A stretch of DNA of 64,000 nt, from contig NZ_JAEEGA010000004.1 of assembly GCF_017829975.1 (NCBI RefSeq), forward strand, positions 62,001 to 126,000. Reading direction: 5' to 3'. Below, piece by piece: positions 1 to 7,931 of the stretch. The notes under the pieces were generated by a model, which had not been told where the DNA came from, did no database searches, and worked only from the letters and a program-made list of their open reading frames with translations. This DNA comes from Vagococcus allomyrinae. Lineage in GTDB: Bacteria; Bacillota; Bacilli; Lactobacillales; Vagococcaceae. How positions within the stretch are numbered: position 1 is the first letter of the stretch; every line of letters starts with the position of its first letter. The translations under genes were made by a program, and so were the position numbers.

Positions 1-602
1 GCAATTTTATTGGCGATCGTAATATCAGAAGTATCCAAGTTAACATTAAAAGCGACTAAAGGCATTCTAGCACCAACTGCTGTCACTCCAGCAGTTTGAT
101 GGATCTTTCTATCGCCAAAGTCAGGAGCCCATTCTTCCTGTAATAGTTTTTCAGGCATTCCTTCGAACTGCCCTTTTCTCACTCGAGCCAAATTGACTCT
201 GTCAGGAGCTGAGGCCGATTCTTCGTATAAAAAGATTGGTATATCCAGTTCTTCATTAATTCGTTGGGCCACTTTTTTCGAGATTTCCACACACTCTTCT
301 GTTGTAATATCTTTTATTGGAACAAACGGTACCACATCTGTCGCACCCATTCGTGGGTGTTCCCCTGTTTGTTTTGTCATATCAATGTGTTCACTAGCAT
401 ACTTAACCAATTTAAAGGCCACTTCTTGAATCCCATCCACATCGCCTACTAAAGTAAAGACGCTACGATTATGACTTGAATCAGACGAGTGATCTAATAA
501 GGTGACACCATTCACGCTTTTAGCCACCTCAACCAATCCGTTTATAACGCTTTCATCTCGACCTTCACTAAAATTTGGAATACATTCTACTAACTTTGCC
601 AT
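1..602 (-). CDS. ftcD: Glutamate formimidoyltransferase, N-terminal part (cut by window edge)
   Basis: This enzyme moves the formimino group of N-formimino-L-glutamate onto tetrahydrofolate, the last step of histidine breakdown to glutamate. About 200 N-terminal residues are present, starting MAKLVECIPNFSEGRD, and the gene runs off the left edge. The motif GEHPRMGATDVVPF puts a histidine at residue 82, the position of the known catalytic His82 of the mammalian enzyme. The ATG at 602 has a GGAAG ribosome site. It lies 71 bp after folT on the same strand, so folate supply and folate-dependent formimino transfer are probably co-expressed. Whether a cyclodeaminase domain or fchA follows cannot be seen. 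Confidence 0.93.
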   Translation of the reverse strand, partial: MAKLVECIPNFSEGRDESVINGLVEVAKSVNGVTLLDHSSDSSHNRSVFTLVGDVDGIQEVAFKLVKYASEHIDMTKQTGEHPRMGATDVVPFVPIKDITTEECVEISKKVAQRINEELDIPIFLYEESASAPDRVNLARVRKGQFEGMPEKLLQEEWAPDFGDRKIHQTAGVTAVGARMPLVAFNVNLDTSDITIANKI

Positions 603-673
603 TTGACTACTTCCTTTCATTTATCATACTAGGGAAAGACAAGTGCCTTCACCCTGCGAACCCATTGTATTGT

Positions 674-1195
674 TCACTTACTTAACGCCATCACCGTGAC
701 CAAGGACGTTTTATTAAAGAGACCATAACTAACACAGACATTAATTGGGAAGAGGATTCCTTCTTTTAAAAATCTAACAGGCAACAATTCAACAATTGGA
801 ATTTTAAACAAGATGTTAAGCCAAATCGGTGTTAAACATAAACTGATAGTCCCCATAATAACCAACTGGGAGATCACAATCCGCTTGAGAGTAAAATCCT
901 TTCGATATAAGATCATGCCGTAAATAAAGGGAATCAGAAAAGCATTGAGAGTAAATCCTGGGAAAAACATGGCTTTTGGGAAAATTAACATTCCCAGAAT
1001 ATCCCCAACAACTCCTCCTAAGCCTGCTACCCAGGGTCCAAATAAATGGCCCATTAACATTAGAGGTAAAAATGCAAAACTTATGCGGACAAAGGAATTC
1101 TCAATCGCAAAAAATCGCGTCAAAATCACCTCCATGGCAACTAACAATCCTAATAGCGTAATCTCTTTAACATGTAATACTTGTTTTTGTCTCAA
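674..1195 (-). CDS. folT: Folate ECF transporter S component
   Basis: This is a membrane substrate-binding (S) component of an energy-coupling factor vitamin transporter, most likely for folate. It would work with a shared EcfAAT module encoded elsewhere. About five to six hydrophobic segments are visible, with an RISFAFLPLMLMG motif and a GPWVAGLGGVVGDILG motif typical of FolT. The open frame extends to a TTG at 1216. I prefer the TTG at 1195 because AAAGGAG lies 8 nt before it, giving 173 residues. Its place just before ftcD supports folate as substrate, since the formimino transfer needs tetrahydrofolate. No known tetrahydrofolate riboswitch could be matched in its leader. Confidence 0.85.
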   Translation of the reverse strand: MRQKQVLHVKEITLLGLLVAMEVILTRFFAIENSFVRISFAFLPLMLMGHLFGPWVAGLGGVVGDILGMLIFPKAMFFPGFTLNAFLIPFIYGMILYRKDFTLKRIVISQLVIMGTISLCLTPIWLNILFKIPIVELLPVRFLKEGILFPINVCVSYGLFNKTSLVTVMALSK

Positions 1196-1216
1196 CTCAC
1201 TCTCTCCTTTAGTCAA

Positions 1217-1444
1217 AGAAATTTAATACCCGTTAAAAATAGTCATCACATACCAAATGCCTCGTGAATAAAAAACGATAATTCTCTCTTGGTTTTGTGA
1301 GAACCCCTTGCTATACTCTCAAATTACCACCCAACTAATTACTTGTCAAACCTTCTTAAAACAGCATTATAGTGGGAAAACCACCTGATTTTAGACGCTG
1401 AAAACACTCATAAAAAAAACTTACTGTTAAACCTCTTGACTAAA
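1217..1444. other. Intergenic region between folT and glmL, folT leader side
   Basis: The left part of the 564-bp gap between folT and glmL holds no gene. On the minus strand a TATAAT at 1371-1366 and a TTGACA at 1349-1344 followed 17 bp later by TAATTT are two candidate promoter elements for folT. The resulting leader would be roughly 100-160 nt. It contains short complementary segments, but I could not match it to a known riboswitch. Confidence 0.4.
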
Positions 1445-1477
1445 TTTGACATTTTTTTGACGCATCCAGTTTATAAT
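1445..1477 (+). promoter_or_regulatory. glmL promoter with 11-bp direct repeat (SARP/BTAD-type)
   Basis: Two TTTGAC hexamers lie at 1445-1450 and 1456-1461, exactly 11 bp apart, and a TATAAT at 1472-1477 follows after 10 bp. There is no normal -35 at 17 bp. The same layout occurs before hutI and hutU. It matches the known geometry of SARP activator sites (heptamer repeats with 11-bp period just upstream of -10). It implies a leader of about 300 nt before glmL. Confidence 0.6.
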
Positions 1478-1780
1478 GAAGAACGATTTAGTTAGCTCTC
1501 ATTAAGAAACAAAACAATCAAATGAACAGCTTTTTGCGAAACCATGTTTTAGGTGATGTTATCGAATTAAAAAGCGACATCATGAATCGTAATAACAGAC
1601 TGCTATAACAGAAAGGTGGCATCACCTCTTTGATCTCCCTTTCTTTAATCTAGGTCAATCATATTAGCTGATAACAAAATTTGACGTTTTTTAGATTCTT
1701 TTCATAATAATTCGACCAGTAATTCTTATCAAATTTTAATCTAATTTTAACGATAGTGACATTTTAAAGGAGGCTTAAAC
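1478..1780 (+). other. Long glmL leader with hairpins and possible second promoter
   Basis: This 300-nt stretch has no ORF. It contains a stem GATGTtaTCG/CGAcATC around 1556-1584 and a short AGGTG/CACCT hairpin around 1614-1627. A second candidate activator site, TTTGAC at 1680-1685 and TTAGAT at 1691-1696 (11 bp apart) before TAATAAT, lies near 1705. The ribosome site AAAGGAGG precedes the glmL ATG. No known riboswitch class was recognised. Confidence 0.35.
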
Positions 1781-3166
1781 ATGACTTACTATATCCTGAC
1801 GATTGATTTCGGCAGTACTTATACCAAAGGTGTTTTGTTAGATCGAGAAAAAGAAGTAGTTATTAGTCAAGCCACAGTAAACACTTATAGTAAGGCTAAT
1901 CTACTGGATAGTTATCAAGAATTAAACGGAGTCTTAGCCCAAAAATTAAAAATAGATAAACTGAAAATTGATCAAACACTGATCTGTTCATCAGCTTTTG
2001 GAGGCTTCAAAATGGTCGCGATTGGACTTACAAATAGTTTGACAGCTGATGCAGCCAGAAAAGTAGCTCTAGGAGCAGGCACCAGAATACTAAAGACCTA
2101 CGCCTATGCCCTTTCTTTTGAAGACATTCAAGAAATTAATACGCTGAAACCAGATGTTATTCTGCTGACAGGCGGAGTAAACGGGGGAAACACATCATTT
2201 ATTCTGATGTGTGCTCAACGACTAACAGCCTTAGAAGATGACATCCCGATCATTGTGGCAGGTAACTCGCTAGCAATACCTGAACTAAAGAACATTCTCT
2301 CCCAAAGAAATTATGTTATTTCGGAAAATGTTCTTCCTAAAGTCAATTGTTTGCAAACAACAAAGACCAGACAACTTTTGAGACGGATTTTTTTCGACAA
2401 AATAATTTATGCTAAGGGATTAGAAGAGATTGCGAAATTGAGTGATTCGCCAATTATTCCAACCCCTATGGCCGTTCTGGAGGCTGCCAAGCTTTTGTCT
2501 GAAGGTACCAGCTATGAAGACGGAATTGGAAGTGTAGCCATTGTCGACATTGGCGGCGCAACTACAGATGTCCATTCAGCATCAAATGGCCTGACTGCTG
2601 AAGAAGACGTATTGTATGAAGGCCTGCCTGAACCTTTCCTAAAACGAACAGTGGAAGGTGATTTAGGTATGCGCTATTCTGCTGTCAGTTTAATGGAAAC
2701 GGCAGGCATCGCCTCTTTTTCTGACTTCTCAGGTCAAGCTTATGATGAACGCCAAATAAGACAGTTTTGTTTAAAAAGAGAACAAACTCCAGAGTTTATC
2801 CCAGCATCAATTGTTGAACGTGATTTTGATTGTTTAATGGCAAAAGTTGCGACGCGAATTGCCGTCAAACGCCACGCTGGGACTATCAGAAGAGAACGTC
2901 ATCCTCACCACGATACTTATTATCAAAAAGGGAAAGATTTACGTCACTTATCAGCATTAATTGGGACTGGCGGTGTCATGATTCATAGTGGGCAAGCCAG
3001 AGAGATATTGGAAGCAGCTCTACAAAAAGAACAAGAACATTTAATGCCAAAAACGCCTCAATTGTATATCGATGGCTCCTATTTATTGTCATCTTTAGGG
3101 TTATTGAGTGAACAATACCCCTGTGTAGCTTTACGAATGCTAAAAAAGAGCCTCATTCCCCTTTAA
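1781..3166 (+). CDS. glmL: MutL/GlmL-family ASKHA ATPase (glutamate mutase accessory-type), orphan
   Basis: The 461-residue protein belongs to the MutL/GlmL family, actin-like ATPases annotated as accessory or reactivating factors of B12-dependent glutamate mutase. The phosphate-1 motif DFGSTYTKGVLLD (about 9-21) and phosphate-2 motif VDIGGATTDVHS (about 251-262) are intact, and a second glycine-rich motif LIGTGGVMIHSG lies near 395-405. No mutase subunits (glmS/glmE) are in the window. Instead the gene sits between folT/ftcD and the hut regulator and has a promoter of the same design as hutI and hutU. The family call is firm. The role in histidine use is inference: it may serve a mutase elsewhere or act on a hut enzyme. 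Confidence 0.82.
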   Translation: MTYYILTIDFGSTYTKGVLLDREKEVVISQATVNTYSKANLLDSYQELNGVLAQKLKIDKLKIDQTLICSSAFGGFKMVAIGLTNSLTADAARKVALGAGTRILKTYAYALSFEDIQEINTLKPDVILLTGGVNGGNTSFILMCAQRLTALEDDIPIIVAGNSLAIPELKNILSQRNYVISENVLPKVNCLQTTKTRQLLRRIFFDKIIYAKGLEEIAKLSDSPIIPTPMAVLEAAKLLSEGTSYEDGIGSVAIVDIGGATTDVHSASNGLTAEEDVLYEGLPEPFLKRTVEGDLGMRYSAVSLMETAGIASFSDFSGQAYDERQIRQFCLKREQTPEFIPASIVERDFDCLMAKVATRIAVKRHAGTIRRERHPHHDTYYQKGKDLRHLSALIGTGGVMIHSGQAREILEAALQKEQEHLMPKTPQLYIDGSYLLSSLGLLSEQYPCVALRMLKKSLIPL

Positions 3167-3172
3167 CTAATA

Positions 3173-3212
3173 AACAAGGAACACCAAGTTCAATCACTCG
3201 GTGTTCCTTGTT
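3173..3212. terminator. Bidirectional terminator between glmL and the BTAD regulator
   Basis: Perfect 13-bp arms, AACAAGGAACACC at 3173-3185 and its complement at 3200-3212, face the ends of two convergent genes. Confidence 0.85.
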
Positions 3213-6200
3213 CTATCTTTGACCATTAGCAAATTCTTCTGGTTTAAACGTCCGTTTTAACAGATTGGTTTCTAATTTATTGCGATTCGGACTTAAGTAT
3301 TCTAAGGCTTTCCGGAAATAAAACCATTCATCTTGATCGAGCATTTCCCATAATTTATTGTCATGGTGCTTCTCTTTAACCAATTGGCGTTTGATCATAG
3401 CTTCTGCAAAATAAATCGTCCCGATATCCCGTGGATTAGCAAATCGTTCCATGTATTTTTTGGAGCTAATTAAATAAACAAAAACAGCCTGATAATTCCC
3501 TTGATAAAGATTGATTAATGACATATAAGCATCGAGCTGTGGCCGTTTCCAAAGAGAAGAAAACTCTTCATAAATATGATATGCTTTATCAAAAAAAGAT
3601 TTTGCCTGATCATACTCTCTTTTACCAAAGAGAATGATGCCCATATTAATATAAAAAACGGATAAGCTCGAGTATGCTCCCTTATTTTCACACAGTTCAA
3701 TAGCCATTTGCTGCAATCTAACGGCTTCGTCATAGTTCTCTTCGATACTTCGAATCTCAGCTAAATAATCATAGGCAGCAGCAATGTTGATGCTGTATTT
3801 GTCCTTGATCGTTTCAGTAATGGAAAACGTATTGATGGACTCTATCAACTGGCGTTCAGCCATAAATAAATCGCCTGCCATTAAATAATTAAGGCCCTTC
3901 AAACGCAATAAAATGCCAATGGATTCGTGATTATTGCTGCGAATCGCTTCACTTAAGCCTAATTCGAGGTAATCATGCATCTCTCGACTATTATCAATTT
4001 GGATGCAATAATAAATCATTTGTTTATACCCTTCCAGTAAGAAGTGGCTATCATTTAGTTCTTTGGCAACACGAAGAACATATTGAATATCCTCTACCCC
4101 TTTTTCATAATTTCCTTGTCTGATAAGGTACCGGCCTTCCATATTATAAAAACGCATTCCCAACATTAAATATCTCTCATCATTTCCATAAACCGGCTCT
4201 AATTCTGCTAATTTTTGACGAATTTTTTCAAATTCTTTGATCGTTCCCTTCTTCCAATTATCAGGATTGACCATGGAATTGTCGTTGGGAACAGCGTTTA
4301 TTGGAAATAACTCATGATAAAATTTGAAATAGCTTTGCAAATAACGAAGTTGAAAATCCACTGACTTCAGCCATTCTCTGGCTTCTTCGTAATGGTAAGC
4401 AATTTTAGCAAAAATCAAATGATCATTCAAACTACTCATCCTTGATTTTTCCATTAAATACGCAATTTCTTTATGTAACAAGCGCTTTTTGGAGGTCATC
4501 TGATTCATGTAAATAAATTCTCTCAATCGGTTATGGCTAAAACAAATCATCACTTCATCACTAATAAACAATTCCAATAAAATATTTCTTTTAACAAGTT
4601 TTTCAACAGTCTCTGCCAATTTTATGGCAGGTAAATCAACAATTTCCGCCAATAAGTCAACTGGAACATAATCGTAAAAGTACGCAACCACCTCAATGAT
4701 TTTTGTCTCAATTTCACTTAAACCACTAAATCTGTCTCTTAAGGTATCTTGCATACGAACATTCATTATGTCAATGTGATCGTTATTTCGGATCATGTTT
4801 AAATATTCCGTCAAAAAGAAAAAATTGCCTTCAGTCAGCTTATATAGTTCTAATAATTTATCTTGAGAGATAGGGTGATCGACTAACTCTTTCCTTGAAA
4901 ATTCTTGAGTTTCCGCTAAAGATAATGGAGCTAAGGAAATCTCAATTAATAACTCATAACAGTTGATGGTAGTTAAAAAAGTTAAAACACGAGAACTTAT
5001 CTCATTTCTTGAAGTGAAAATGAAAATTGCCTCTTTGTTTTTTAGATGAAGCATGGCACTAACTAATAATTGGAAACTCATATCATCTAACCATTGGATG
5101 TTTTCAAAAACCAAAACGATCTTCTTGGATAAACTTAGTTTCCGAATCGCTTCAATCATGATTTGGGAAAGAATGTTTAAATCAAAATGTTTCTCATCCT
5201 CAATCGGTTTCTCTTGAGAGACATCTTCAATATTAGGGAAAAAGCGATCAAGCGTATGATGCCAATGATCTGGTTGCATAATTCCCTCTTGTTCAATCAA
5301 ACGCGATAACTGATTAAAGATCTTTCGCCACGCCCGCAAATCATAGTTTTTTTCCACTTCATAACACTGTGTTTCTAAAATATGAAAATGGGGGACATTA
5401 TCTAAGACACGACTGACTAAACTGGTTTTCCCAACACCCATGTCGCCTTTCACAAGAATCGAGTGACTAGTCTCATTTCGGTTAAAATGAATAAAATTTA
5501 TTTCCATTAATTGAATTTCTGCCAAACGTCCAAAGAATTTGGTTTTAAATCGACGATTAATCACCGGATTGTCTTTGTTAATCACGATCAAGGCACGTTC
5601 AAAAATATCTCGGGTCTCTTGACTCGGACCGATGCCTAACTCAGTATTCAGGACATCCGCAAGATCATAATAAACTTCGATTACTTTTTCATGTCTTTCT
5701 ACTTCATAATAGTAGCTCATTAGCAATTGATAATTTCGTTCGTCGTATTCATCAAGACTAATCAACTGCTGTAAATTTTTTTCAACATGTTCATAACGTC
5801 CGTCCTCCATGTCTTGAGTGACATGACGAAAACATTCATTTAGGAATTTTTTCTCAAAAAAATTACGCATTTTTTCTGTCCATAAATCATATTCTTCGCA
5901 TTCTTTCAAATAGAACCCTTTTAAAAAACTATCACGATAAAGAGAAAGACTATCCCCTGGATTTTCTTTAAAACGCTCAACATCGCTGGAAATCGGTAAT
6001 TCATCACTCAATACTAAAACAAACTTATTTGGTGAACAGATATAGTCACCGCCTAATTTCTTATTAGCTTGATAAATCGTATTCCGCAAGTTTTTTTTCG
6101 CATTCTTTTCATCCATATCTGGCCATAATAAGGCTGACAGTTCGTCTCGACTCACTTTCCTATTGACAAGCATGTAATACAGTAACGCATTAATCTTTGT

Positions 6201-6278
6201 AAATGAAAATAGAATTAATTTACCATCAACGAAAATTTCAGGATTTCCAAATAATTGACCATACACAACTTTACTCAA
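3213..6278 (-). CDS. Large BTAD (SARP-like) transcriptional activator with ATPase and TPR regions
   Basis: This is a cytoplasmic regulator of about 1,020 residues. The N-terminus is a winged-helix DNA-binding region (FGNPEIFVDGKLILF through the KKNLRNTIYQANKKL helix), followed by an all-helical BTAD domain to about residue 230. A STAND/AAA-type ATPase comes next, with Walker A GDMGVGKTSLV and Walker B KIVLVFENIQWLDD, and the C-terminal half is TPR-like repeats (for example DYLAEIRSIEENYDEAVRLQ). This is the AfsR/SARP layout. The open frame extends to a TTG at 6323; I chose the TTG at 6278 because AAGGTGAG precedes it, but an ATG at 6296 is possible. It lies between glmL and hutI, and 11-bp direct repeats at the glmL, hutI and hutU promoters make it the likely hut activator. 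The ligand is unknown. Confidence 0.8.
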   Translation of the reverse strand: MSKVVYGQLFGNPEIFVDGKLILFSFTKINALLYYMLVNRKVSRDELSALLWPDMDEKNAKKNLRNTIYQANKKLGGDYICSPNKFVLVLSDELPISSDVERFKENPGDSLSLYRDSFLKGFYLKECEEYDLWTEKMRNFFEKKFLNECFRHVTQDMEDGRYEHVEKNLQQLISLDEYDERNYQLLMSYYYEVERHEKVIEVYYDLADVLNTELGIGPSQETRDIFERALIVINKDNPVINRRFKTKFFGRLAEIQLMEINFIHFNRNETSHSILVKGDMGVGKTSLVSRVLDNVPHFHILETQCYEVEKNYDLRAWRKIFNQLSRLIEQEGIMQPDHWHHTLDRFFPNIEDVSQEKPIEDEKHFDLNILSQIMIEAIRKLSLSKKIVLVFENIQWLDDMSFQLLVSAMLHLKNKEAIFIFTSRNEISSRVLTFLTTINCYELLIEISLAPLSLAETQEFSRKELVDHPISQDKLLELYKLTEGNFFFLTEYLNMIRNNDHIDIMNVRMQDTLRDRFSGLSEIETKIIEVVAYFYDYVPVDLLAEIVDLPAIKLAETVEKLVKRNILLELFISDEVMICFSHNRLREFIYMNQMTSKKRLLHKEIAYLMEKSRMSSLNDHLIFAKIAYHYEEAREWLKSVDFQLRYLQSYFKFYHELFPINAVPNDNSMVNPDNWKKGTIKEFEKIRQKLAELEPVYGNDERYLMLGMRFYNMEGRYLIRQGNYEKGVEDIQYVLRVAKELNDSHFLLEGYKQMIYYCIQIDNSREMHDYLELGLSEAIRSNNHESIGILLRLKGLNYLMAGDLFMAERQLIESINTFSITETIKDKYSINIAAAYDYLAEIRSIEENYDEAVRLQQMAIELCENKGAYSSLSVFYINMGIILFGKREYDQAKSFFDKAYHIYEEFSSLWKRPQLDAYMSLINLYQGNYQAVFVYLISSKKYMERFANPRDIGTIYFAEAMIKRQLVKEKHHDNKLWEMLDQDEWFYFRKALEYLSPNRNKLETNLLKRTFKPEEFANGQR

Positions 6279-6405
6279 GGTCTCACCTTCTTTCATCCGT
6301 ATTTTAGAGATATTCAACTGCAATTATCCATTAACTCTCAAAGGTATATACCCATATTTTACGATAAAACGCTTTCGAAAAACAAGCGTTGACAATAATT
6401 TATTG

Positions 6406-6438
6406 AAAAAAGCTCCATTTAGTTTGTAAATGGAGCTT
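6406..6438 (-). terminator. hutI terminator
   Basis: The stem AAGCTCCATTT (6410-6420) pairs with AAATGGAGCTT (6428-6438). In the minus direction it is followed by a run of T, as expected for intrinsic termination after hutI. Confidence 0.85.
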
Positions 6439-6460
6439 CACTTGTTACTTTCTATAGGTA

Positions 6461-7729
6461 CTAATGCAGGCGAACAAAGTTTTTGACAATTTGATTCCCA
6501 TTTTTATAGACATCCATTACCAAATTTGTGGCAAAAAAATACATTGGATAATCGACATTTGGTGCATCAAAAATAGCTATGTCGGCTTGTTTACCTGTAT
6601 CAAAACTGCCAATCGACTCGCCTCTTGCCACTGAATAAGCCGCGTTGATTGTGACGGCGTTAAACACTTGAATAGGCGTCAGTTTCATTTTAAAACAACC
6701 TAGCTGCATCATAAATTGTATATTAGCGGTTGGACAGCTTCCTGGGTTACTATCTGTTGAAAGGGTAATTGCCATTCCCGCCTCCAACATTTTCTTTACT
6801 GGTGCATAAGTATCCGCCATCAAACTAAAGGTCGTTCCGGGTAAAATATTGCCGATTACATGAGCCTCACTCATCTTACGAATGCCATCATCGGTTGCCG
6901 CCATTAAATGTTCCGCACTTAGTGCCTGCAAGTCAGCTGCTACATCGACTCCGCCAATGGAATCAATCTCATCAGCATGAATTCGCAGTTTAAAGCCCAA
7001 CTCTTGCGCCGCAGTTAATAATTTCCGAGACTGAGCCGCTGTAAACACGCCTGTTTCGCAAAATATGTCACAAAATTCAGCTAAATTTTCAGCCTTAACC
7101 CTAGGTAACATCTCGTCGATGATCAATTGAATAAACGCATCAGGATTGCTTTTATATGCTTCAGGAATCGCATGGGCTGCCATAAATGTTGAGACCAACT
7201 CAATCGGATGATCGTTGTTTAATTGTTGGGCAACTTGTAACTGTCTCTCTTCAGTTTGCCAATCTAGTCCATAACCGCTCTTAGCTTCAACAGTTGTCAC
7301 CCCATGAATTAACATTTTATCCAATAGCTGGGCTGATTTTTGATAAAGCCCTTCAAAGCTAGCAGATCTTGTTGCTTTAACCGTGCTTAAAATCCCTCCT
7401 CCTTCTTTCAAAATATCTAAATAGCTGACACCATTTAGTTTTTTGGCAAACTCGCCTTCACGACTTCCCCCGTAGACTAAGTGAGTATGGCAATCGATTA
7501 ACCCTGGTGAAGCCAATTTTCCCGTATAGTCAATAATCTCTGTTAACGGCCCCTGTAATGTCTCTTCAGGACTGCCACTCCCAACCTTTAATATTTTCCC
7601 ATCTTTGATGGCGATATAGCCATTTTCAATAATCAAAGCCTCTGACATTTCTTTCCCTCTCAATGGTCTTCCCCTATCAATTGGGCTGAATATCTGACTA
7701 AAATTCACTAAAAGTTTATCTGCAAACAT
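6461..7729 (-). CDS. hutI: Imidazolonepropionase
   Basis: This metal-dependent amidohydrolase opens 4-imidazolone-5-propionate to N-formimino-glutamate, the third step of histidine degradation. The 422-residue length is normal. The metal-binding [16 protein letters not shown] motif near residue 80, the HADEID motif near 250 and [11 protein letters not shown] near 325 are all present. ATG at 7729 has an AAGGTGA ribosome site. It is divergent from hutU, and its product is the substrate of FtcD at the left edge. Its promoter carries the shared 11-bp direct repeat. Confidence 0.95.
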   Translation of the reverse strand: MFADKLLVNFSQIFSPIDRGRPLRGKEMSEALIIENGYIAIKDGKILKVGSGSPEETLQGPLTEIIDYTGKLASPGLIDCHTHLVYGGSREGEFAKKLNGVSYLDILKEGGGILSTVKATRSASFEGLYQKSAQLLDKMLIHGVTTVEAKSGYGLDWQTEERQLQVAQQLNNDHPIELVSTFMAAHAIPEAYKSNPDAFIQLIIDEMLPRVKAENLAEFCDIFCETGVFTAAQSRKLLTAAQELGFKLRIHADEIDSIGGVDVAADLQALSAEHLMAATDDGIRKMSEAHVIGNILPGTTFSLMADTYAPVKKMLEAGMAITLSTDSNPGSCPTANIQFMMQLGCFKMKLTPIQVFNAVTINAAYSVARGESIGSFDTGKQADIAIFDAPNVDYPMYFFATNLVMDVYKNGNQIVKNFVRLH

Positions 7730-7759
7730 ACTATCACCTTTTCTTTTTTTATTAGCTTC

Positions 7760-7792
7760 ATTATAAAGCTTGACAGTCTAATTTTCGTCTAA
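7760..7792 (-). promoter_or_regulatory. hutI promoter with perfect 11-bp direct repeat
   Basis: On the minus strand ATTAGAC occurs twice, at 7793-7787 and 7782-7776 (11 bp apart). It is followed after 10 bp by TATAAT at 7765-7760. The layout is the same as at glmL and hutU. Confidence 0.65.
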
Positions 7793-7840
7793 TTTCTTCT
7801 GGAGAGATCTTTCTCAGTAAAAACCAATCACAACAGATTA

Positions 7841-7873
7841 ATAGTCATTCTATTGACAACTAGGGCTTACAAT
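7841..7873 (+). promoter_or_regulatory. hutU promoter with degenerate 11-bp direct repeat
   Basis: ATTGAC at 7852-7857 is preceded 11 bp upstream by the weaker copy ATAGTC (7841-7846). It is followed after 10 bp by TACAAT at 7868-7873. The layout equals that of the hutI and glmL promoters and predicts control by the same activator. Confidence 0.55.
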
Positions 7874-7931
7874 GAGCACATAACTTTCAGCTTAACTTTA
7901 GTATCACTGACAATTAAAGGAGGAAATTAAG

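Noticed and set aside
1196-1360. Tetrahydrofolate riboswitch before folT
   Set aside because: The leader lacks the conserved GCGUUAAGUG and GGUGAA..UUGCAUCC elements that I know from the class.
6364-6377. A cre-like site (GAAAGCGTTTT core) before the BTAD regulator
   Set aside because: At least three mismatches to the consensus and part of a hairpin; not enough to claim catabolite control.
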